DNA from: Gammaproteobacteria bacterium
GTDB taxonomy: Bacteria; Pseudomonadota; Gammaproteobacteria; Thiohalobacterales; Thiohalobacteraceae
DNA length: 17,433 nt
Reading direction: 5' to 3'
NCBI GenBank assembly: GCA_018819175.1
Contig: JAHJQQ010000040.1
Span: forward strand, 1-17,433
Below the pieces are notes generated by a model. That model was not told where the DNA came from. It did no database searches and saw only the letters and a list, made by a program, of their open reading frames with translations. This document shows positions 13,574 through 17,433 of the stretch, in pieces. Position 1 is the first letter of the stretch. The number at the start of each line of letters is the position of its first letter. The position numbers and the translations under genes were made by a program.

Positions 13574-13602
13574 CGTCATTGTGAGCGCAGCGCGGCATTC
13601 TC
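13574..13602. repeat. End fragment of a family-2 palindromic element
   Basis: GCGTCATTGTGAGCGCAGCG with CGGCATTCTC after it matches the GTCATTGCGAG end of family 2. It abuts the first recognisable codon of the nucleotidyltransferase relic, so it probably marks the point where that gene's 5' part was lost. Confidence 0.6.
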
Positions 13603-13809
13603 AAGAAGACTGCGAGTGTGGTGGATATCCTGCGCGAGGCATTGTCGCCGCTGCGTGATTCGATAACCGTGGCGTTCGTTTATGGTTCTGTCGCCAGCGG
13701 TGACGAGCGCCGCGCCAGCGACATCGATGTGATGGTGGTGGGTGATGTGTTGTTCGAAGAGGTGGTGGGGGCAGTGCACGCCTGCCAGACGGAACTACAA
13801 TCGGTGTAG
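13603..13809 (+). pseudogene. Nucleotidyltransferase relic (core of a winged-helix/NTase protein)
   Basis: About 68 codons remain. They include VDILREALSPLRDSI and then AFVYGSVASGDERRASDIDV, which is the GSxxxG...SDIDxxVV signature of minimal nucleotidyltransferases. From memory this matches the middle of one-chain regulators with an N-terminal winged helix and C-terminal NTase fold; the preceding KKTASV agrees with the linker usually written RKTxGV. The winged helix is missing: a family-2 repeat fragment directly precedes. The C-terminus is missing as well: the TAG stop (13807-13809) lies in the first bases of a three-hairpin element. GTG 13618 could initiate a 63-residue peptide with the catalytic Asp pair, but without the rest of the fold it is unlikely to work. 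Confidence 0.75.
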
Positions 13810-13933
13810 GGTGGGTTAGCGTTGTCCGCGTAACCCACCAAACGCTGCGCAGCAACACAAAGCAATCGTTAAGCTGTGCCTGTCGGCACGCTTGGCGGGT
13901 CACGGCGCAAACAACGCGCCTAACCCGCCCTAC
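13806..13933. repeat. Three-hairpin palindromic element, subfamily B, copy 11
   Basis: A 128-bp copy starting GTAGGGTGGGTTAG and ending CTAACCCGCCCTAC. The left hairpin is GGTGGGTTA/TAACCCACC, the middle GTGCC/GGCAC, the right GGCGGGT...ACCCGCC plus GGCGC/GCGCC. Relative to subfamily A the changes in the stems are mostly paired. It supplies the stop codon of the nucleotidyltransferase relic. Confidence 0.88.
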
Positions 13934-13941
13934 ATCTACAA

Positions 13942-14081
13942 CGAGGCGCGAAGCGACGCGGCACAAGCGAGCTTGCGAGCGCAGAACGCCCGCAGGGCGG
14001 CCCCGAAGGGAGGAACGTAGCGAATAATCTCCTGACGAGTGTGACTGCATCACGAGATTACCACGCTTCGTTCGCAATGAC
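13942..14081. repeat. Family-2 palindromic element, full copy in inverse orientation
   Basis: A 140-bp copy, the reverse-oriented relative of 2023-2163. It shares CGGCACAAGCGAGCTTGCGA, CCGCAGGGCGGCCCCGAAGG and GCGAATAATCTC, and ends TTCGTTCGCAATGAC. A further partial end follows at about 14093-14121. The DNA between this and the aldolase start (14122-14182) has no clear promoter or strong ribosome-binding site. Confidence 0.8.
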
Positions 14082-14182
14082 GGAGAGGTTTTGGATCGCC
14101 ACGCTTCGCTCACAATGTCGGGATTGTGTATTTTCTCTAGCTCCAATTATCCCTGATCACACAAAAATAGTACCATTCAGCT

Positions 14183-14743
14183 ATGAACGCTAAACAAGAT
14201 CTCATTCGCCATTATCGGTGGCTCAGGCAATACGGCTATAACGATTCGCACAGCGGCAATGCGTCCTGTCGCGACGCTGATAAATTCTGGGTCACGCCAA
14301 CGGGCGCCTGTGCGGATACGCTTGAAGCAGAGCATCTGATTGAATGCGATATCAACGGCAGCCCGGGCAAGGGCGCTTCATTGGATGCCATGCTGCATGC
14401 CATGGTGTATCGGAAGAATAAAACCTCTGCTGCAGTGCTTCACAGTCATGGTGCCTACAGTGTTGCCATGACCATGAATGGCGAAGATTTTATCCCCGCG
14501 GATTTTGAAGGCCAATATTACTTCGACCGTATTCCTGTTATTACGATTCCCTACCATGAATATCTTGAAAAATCCGCTGGCGCGGTTTCGGATGTGCTGG
14601 CTGAGCACAGAATTGTTGTCGTGCGAGGGCACGGTGTTTATGCCGCGGCGGAAAGTATCAATCTTGCCTATAAATGGACGTGCTCGTTTGAGCTTTCCGC
14701 TAAAACCTGTTTTTTGGCCAAGCAGGCCGGCACATTAAAATAA
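14183..14743 (+). CDS. Class II aldolase/adducin family protein
   Basis: A 186-residue protein of the zinc-dependent class II aldolase family (FucA/AraD/MtnB fold). Visible motifs: SGNAS (24-28), the phosphate-binding loop; TPTGA (38-42); HSHGAYS with zinc ligands His87 and His89; and RGHGVYA with the third ligand His150. FucA-type members have a catalytic Glu in SSEWxxH before the zinc histidines. The corresponding position here appears to be Asp68 in SLDAMLH, so the chemistry may differ; this rests on my own alignment by eye. The length is slightly below FucA (about 215). It lacks pathway neighbours such as kinases or isomerases, so no substrate can be given. It is flanked on both sides by palindromic elements, and is thus probably a one-gene unit. 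Confidence 0.85.
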   Translation: MNAKQDLIRHYRWLRQYGYNDSHSGNASCRDADKFWVTPTGACADTLEAEHLIECDINGSPGKGASLDAMLHAMVYRKNKTSAAVLHSHGAYSVAMTMNGEDFIPADFEGQYYFDRIPVITIPYHEYLEKSAGAVSDVLAEHRIVVVRGHGVYAAAESINLAYKWTCSFELSAKTCFLAKQAGTLK

Positions 14744-14746
14744 GAT

Positions 14747-14875
14747 GTAGGGTGGGTTAGCGTTGTTCGCGTAACCCACCAGGCGTTGCGCAGCGACACA
14801 ATGTTATTTGTTAATGTGTGCGTGGCGGCACGCTTGGTGGGTTACGGCACAAACTGCATGCCTAACCCACCCTAC
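14747..14875. repeat. Three-hairpin palindromic element, subfamily B, copy 12
   Basis: A 129-bp copy with perfect 14-bp ends, GTAGGGTGGGTTAG and CTAACCCACCCTAC. The left stem is GGTGGGTTA/TAACCCACC; the right is GGTGGGTTA/TAACCCACC with an inner GGCA/TGCC. It starts 3 bases after the aldolase stop codon and ends 30 bases before the GIY-YIG-like gene. Its 3' flank matches 14 of the first 18 linker bases of the glgB-glgX array. Confidence 0.9.
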
Positions 14876-14905
14876 ATCTGATAAGGATCGGCTTAGAGAA
14901 ACACC

Positions 14906-15232
14906 ATGCCACGCCGTTACCATTACCACGTCTATGTCATTGAACTCTCGAAAGACGTGCTATACGAAGCCAAGTTCAAGAAATCCAATCCGGATTACGA
15001 CTATGGCAAGCCGTGCTATTACGTTGGCATGACGGGTTTGGACCCGGATGTGCGCTTCGATAAACACAAGGCGGGAATCCAGTCCAACCGCTTCGTGCGG
15101 GAGTATGGATTGCGGCTGGTGCCTGAGTTGTATGAGATGTATAACCCGATGCCGTATGATGGTGCGGTCGAGATGGAAGTGGAGTTGGCGATCGGTCTGC
15201 GCGAGGCCGGCTATGGGGTCTGGCAGGCGTGA
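14906..15232 (+). CDS. Small GIY-YIG-like nuclease-fold protein
   Basis: A 108-residue protein that looks like a stand-alone GIY-YIG fold. VYV (9-11) stands for GIY and YVG (39-41) for YIG, 30 residues apart. YVGMTGLDPDVRFDKHKAG reproduces the family's YIGxTxxLxxRxxxHxxG, with Arg50 and His54 in place. The acidic helix GAVEMEVELAIGL (86-98), with Glu89 or Glu91, could supply the metal-binding Glu. GIY-YIG domains cut DNA in repair, restriction and homing enzymes. Small single-domain members (UvrC-, YhbQ- or Slx1-like) are common and mostly uncharacterised. The 17-residue insert between the two motifs (about 18-36) is somewhat long. The upstream site is weak. It is not obviously part of an operon; the next gene begins 38 bases on. 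Confidence 0.7.
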   Translation: MPRRYHYHVYVIELSKDVLYEAKFKKSNPDYDYGKPCYYVGMTGLDPDVRFDKHKAGIQSNRFVREYGLRLVPELYEMYNPMPYDGAVEMEVELAIGLREAGYGVWQA

Positions 15233-15270
15233 GCAGTTGACATGATGCACGGAAATATCCGGATTTCGCT

Positions 15271-16329
15271 ATGACGTTACTGTTGGTTTACCTGGCTATC
15301 GCCATAGGCGTTTCATTCTTGTGTTCGATACTGGAAGCCGTGTTGTTATCGGCCACGCCCAGCTATGTCGAACAGGCGCTATCCGAGAAACCGCGCCGTG
15401 GACGTGTCCTGGCCGATGTAAAAGAACGCTTGGATGAGTCGCTTTCCAGCATATTAATTCTCAATACCTTCGCCCATACCATGGGCGCCGCCGGTGTCGG
15501 TGCTCAGGCGATACGGGTGTATGGAGAGCAATGGGAAACGCTTATCGCCGTGCTGCTCACCCTGGCGATTCTGTATTTCTCGGAAATTATCCCGAAAACA
15601 ATCGGGGCGACCTATTGGCGCAGTCTGGCGCTACCTTCCGCTTATATTATTTCCTGGCTGATCAAACTGGTCTATCCCTTGGTATGGCTGTCGACGCGCA
15701 TGACCCGGTTATTCAGCAGAGGCAAGGAAAAGGAAATCACCCGAGAGGAGATCATTGCGCTGGCGTCACTGGGTCACAAGGGCGGCACGTTATTCTCGCA
15801 GGAAAACAAATATCTGTCCCAGGTTTTGAACTTGCGCAACATCAGCACGGAGCAGGTGCTGTCCCCACGGACGGTGGTGCATATGTTGAATGAAAAGATG
15901 ACAGTCAGTGATGCGCTTGAGCTGCCGCAGACTCGGCAGTTCACCCGGATACCCGTCTATGGTGAGAACATCGACGATATCAAGGGAATGGTCATCAGGA
16001 TGGATCTGTACGAGGCGGAACGCAACGGGCATGGGAAGGCTCCCGTCGTCAATTTTGCGAAGCAGCTGTTCAGAGTATCTGAAAAACTGCCTGTGGATAA
16101 ATTACTCGATCTGTTCATCAGGAAGCGGGTGCATTTGTTTTTGGTCGAGGATGAATTCGGGCAAACCGCAGGCGTCGTATCGCTTGAAGATGCTGTTGAA
16201 ACCTTGCTTGGCCGTGAGATTGTTGACGAGGACGATACAGTGGTCGATATGCAGGAACTCGCCAGAGGAAGGTATCGCACTCGATTGCGCGTGGAAAGGC
16301 AAAATAGTGATGCGGAGGGTGATCAGTGA
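15271..16329 (+). CDS. CNNM (DUF21) transmembrane plus CBS-pair protein, HlyC/CorC family
   Basis: A 352-residue inner-membrane protein. Residues 1-150 form a DUF21/CNNM domain: hydrophobic spans about 2-27, 58-80, 91-110 and 121-143, with Glu22 in the first span, NTFAHTMGAA (65-74) and the SEIIPK signature (104-109). A CBS pair follows, about 195-325; RIPVYGENIDDIKGMV and FLVEDEFGQTAGVVSLEDAVE are typical. Family members are linked to Mg2+ or other divalent-cation export and to cobalt/magnesium resistance; CBS pairs sense adenine nucleotides. The C-terminal CorC_HlyC domain found in longer members (about 80 residues) is absent. The chain ends soon after the second CBS motif with a polar tail. 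Shorter members without that domain exist, so this need not be a truncation. The next gene starts 36 bases downstream on the same strand. Confidence 0.88.
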   Translation: MTLLLVYLAIAIGVSFLCSILEAVLLSATPSYVEQALSEKPRRGRVLADVKERLDESLSSILILNTFAHTMGAAGVGAQAIRVYGEQWETLIAVLLTLAILYFSEIIPKTIGATYWRSLALPSAYIISWLIKLVYPLVWLSTRMTRLFSRGKEKEITREEIIALASLGHKGGTLFSQENKYLSQVLNLRNISTEQVLSPRTVVHMLNEKMTVSDALELPQTRQFTRIPVYGENIDDIKGMVIRMDLYEAERNGHGKAPVVNFAKQLFRVSEKLPVDKLLDLFIRKRVHLFLVEDEFGQTAGVVSLEDAVETLLGREIVDEDDTVVDMQELARGRYRTRLRVERQNSDAEGDQ

Positions 16330-16365
16330 TCGTTATATTGTGGGCAGCGGAGGGGTAAGATCCCT

Positions 16366-17271
16366 ATGAATATCATGTTCCAACCTCTCACCAGCCTCTA
16401 TGAACCTTCCGCCATCCAGCGGCTTGCGGATGGGCGTTTTTTGGTGGTCGAAGATGAAAAGAAACATCCTTTCAGCTTGGTGACGATCGGTGCTGCGGGA
16501 GTATCTAGCACGCCGCTGTTGCCGCCGATGGAGGCGGACAGTGATGCCGCCTGGAAGCTGAATGATCTGGAAGCGCTCGCGCTGGATCAAGCCGGGTATG
16601 TTTACGCGCTCACGTCGCATTCGCGCGATGATGAAGGTGACGAAAAGAAATCGCGCGACAAACTGGTGCGCTTTCGCATTGAGGGCGATCGCATGGTGGA
16701 GCCGCGCCTGGTTCCGGGGCTCAAGCCAGCGTTGGTGGCAGCGCATCCGTTGTTGGCCGCGGCGTCCGAGATGCGCGATGTGAAGGAGCAGGGCGGTTTG
16801 AATATCGAGGCGCTGGAGTTCAATCCCGACGGTCAGTTGCTGATCGGATTCCGCAGCCCGTTAGCTGGGCGGCGAGCGATCATCGCCTGCCTTGAAAATA
16901 GCGCGACTCTTTTCGAGGCGGAGGCTATGCCGCGCATCGCGCCCGCGCTGATCACATTGGATCTTGATGGCAATGGGATTCGCAGTCTGGCCTATATGCC
17001 TGCGCTTAACGGCTATCTCGTGGTCAGTGGACCGGTCGCGCGCGAACAGGTTCAGTTCGGGCTGTGGTTCTGGAATGGTCGGAAGGAGGAAACTGCACGC
17101 CGCATCAGCGTGGCCGGGCTGCCGGGTTTCGAGCATGCCGAAGGGATATGCCCCGCGGTGATTGACGGTCATCAGCGAATCATGATCGTCAGCGATGACG
17201 GCAGCCGTAAAGAAGGGCGATTCGCGCGCTATTTGTTGCTCGATCTGGAGCAACTGCAGATAGCGCCCTGA
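16366..17271 (+). CDS. DUF3616 domain protein
   Basis: A 301-residue soluble protein with the pattern of DUF3616 proteins, which are predicted propeller-like and of unknown function. Recognisable are the opening YEPSAIQRLADGRFLVVEDE, the KLNDLEALALD and GYVYALTSHS stretches, NIEALEFNPDGQLLIGFRSP (about 145-164), and the late HAEGICPAVIDG and IMIVSDDGS segments. No signal peptide is visible, so it is probably cytoplasmic. ATG 16366 has GGAGGGG starting about 16 bases upstream; ATG 16375 is an alternative. The 36-base gap to the CNNM gene and the same orientation suggest a two-gene transcription unit, but a functional link is speculation. No internal damage is seen. Confidence 0.8.
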   Translation: MNIMFQPLTSLYEPSAIQRLADGRFLVVEDEKKHPFSLVTIGAAGVSSTPLLPPMEADSDAAWKLNDLEALALDQAGYVYALTSHSRDDEGDEKKSRDKLVRFRIEGDRMVEPRLVPGLKPALVAAHPLLAAASEMRDVKEQGGLNIEALEFNPDGQLLIGFRSPLAGRRAIIACLENSATLFEAEAMPRIAPALITLDLDGNGIRSLAYMPALNGYLVVSGPVAREQVQFGLWFWNGRKEETARRISVAGLPGFEHAEGICPAVIDGHQRIMIVSDDGSRKEGRFARYLLLDLEQLQIAP

Positions 17272-17326
17272 ATGGCACTTATCTTAGGTAACTTATTGAT
17301 CATTACCAATTGGGATGACACAAACG

Positions 17327-17411
17327 CCCCTCTCCCTAACCCTCTCCCCGCAAGCGGGGAGAGGGGATAACCCCCTCTCCCGCCGGGGCGGGAGAGGGTT
17401 GGGGAGAGGGT
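17327..17411. repeat. Multi-hairpin CCCTCTCCC/GGGAGAGGG palindrome at the window edge
   Basis: Two inner hairpins, CCTCTCCCCG/CGGGGAGAGG and CCCTCTCCCG/CGGGAGAGGG, are enclosed by an outer inverted repeat, CCCTCTCCC with CTAACC (17328-17342) against GGTTGGGGAGAGGG (17397-17410). The result is a cloverleaf-like structure. It follows the DUF3616 stop by about 55 bases and could act as a bidirectional terminator, though no T-run follows. Very similar CTCTCCC repeats are widespread in proteobacterial genomes. The last 22 bases hold nothing I can identify. Confidence 0.8.
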
Positions 17412-17433
17412 GGCGAAGTTCTTAAATCGAGCA

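Noticed and set aside
13601..14146. 181-codon minus-strand ORF over 13.6-14.1 kb
   Set aside because: It spans two repeat elements and the NTase relic; the sequence (CAVTRQACRQA and the like) is repeat-derived.

Overview
The window looks like the chromosome of a moderately GC-rich gammaproteobacterium. The enterobacterial-type GlgB, the DUF502 and CNNM proteins, the Fic/XRE 'mobile mystery' pair and the abundance of intergenic palindromic repeats all fit that; no genus can be named from sequence alone. There are no rRNA, tRNA, CRISPR or transposase genes.

Layout. 186-1802 (minus) encodes a beta-propeller lipoprotein bracketed by a 19-bp imperfect inverted repeat. 1803-3033 is mostly non-coding. 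It carries a 141-bp palindromic repeat (2023-2163), a near-perfect sigma-54 promoter (2386-2402) in front of a small membrane-protein ORF (2489-2740), and a Pseudomonas-type REP (2755-2779). Next comes a glycogen locus: glgB (3034-5217) and glgX (6474-8615). The two are separated by seven tandem copies of a ~128-bp three-hairpin palindromic element with 28-bp linkers (5246-6309). Three more copies follow glgX, the last one truncated (8633-8999), and two copies of a diverged subfamily lie at 13806-13933 and 14747-14875. That makes twelve copies in 17.4 kb.

9079-10133 (minus) is a translationally coupled XRE regulator plus Fic protein ('mobile mystery protein' A and B), with an AT-rich control region carrying a 13-bp direct repeat. 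It is followed by an NTF2/SnoaL-like protein (10391-10801) bracketed by exact 17-bp direct repeats. Next is an unusual one-chain regulator made of a winged helix, a GHKL ATPase and a DUF4325 STAS-like domain (11314-12333), with TTGACAA iterons at its promoter. Just downstream is a decayed Swt1-type HEPN gene fragment (12370-12733).

The right third holds a DUF502 membrane protein (12910-13521), a nucleotidyltransferase relic cut at both ends by repeats (13603-13809), a class II aldolase (14183-14743), a small GIY-YIG-like protein (14906-15232), a CNNM/CBS-pair membrane protein (15271-16329), a DUF3616 protein (16366-17271) and a cloverleaf-type palindrome at the edge.

Functionally, glgB and glgX make and debranch glycogen. 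Most other genes look like single-gene units separated by repeat elements, and the stretch from about 9.0 to 14.1 kb looks like an accessory region with mobile-gene and defence-type remnants. The best candidates for something undescribed are the repeat family, whose stems covary between copies, and the winged-helix/GHKL/DUF4325 regulator with its iteron promoter next to the HEPN relic.
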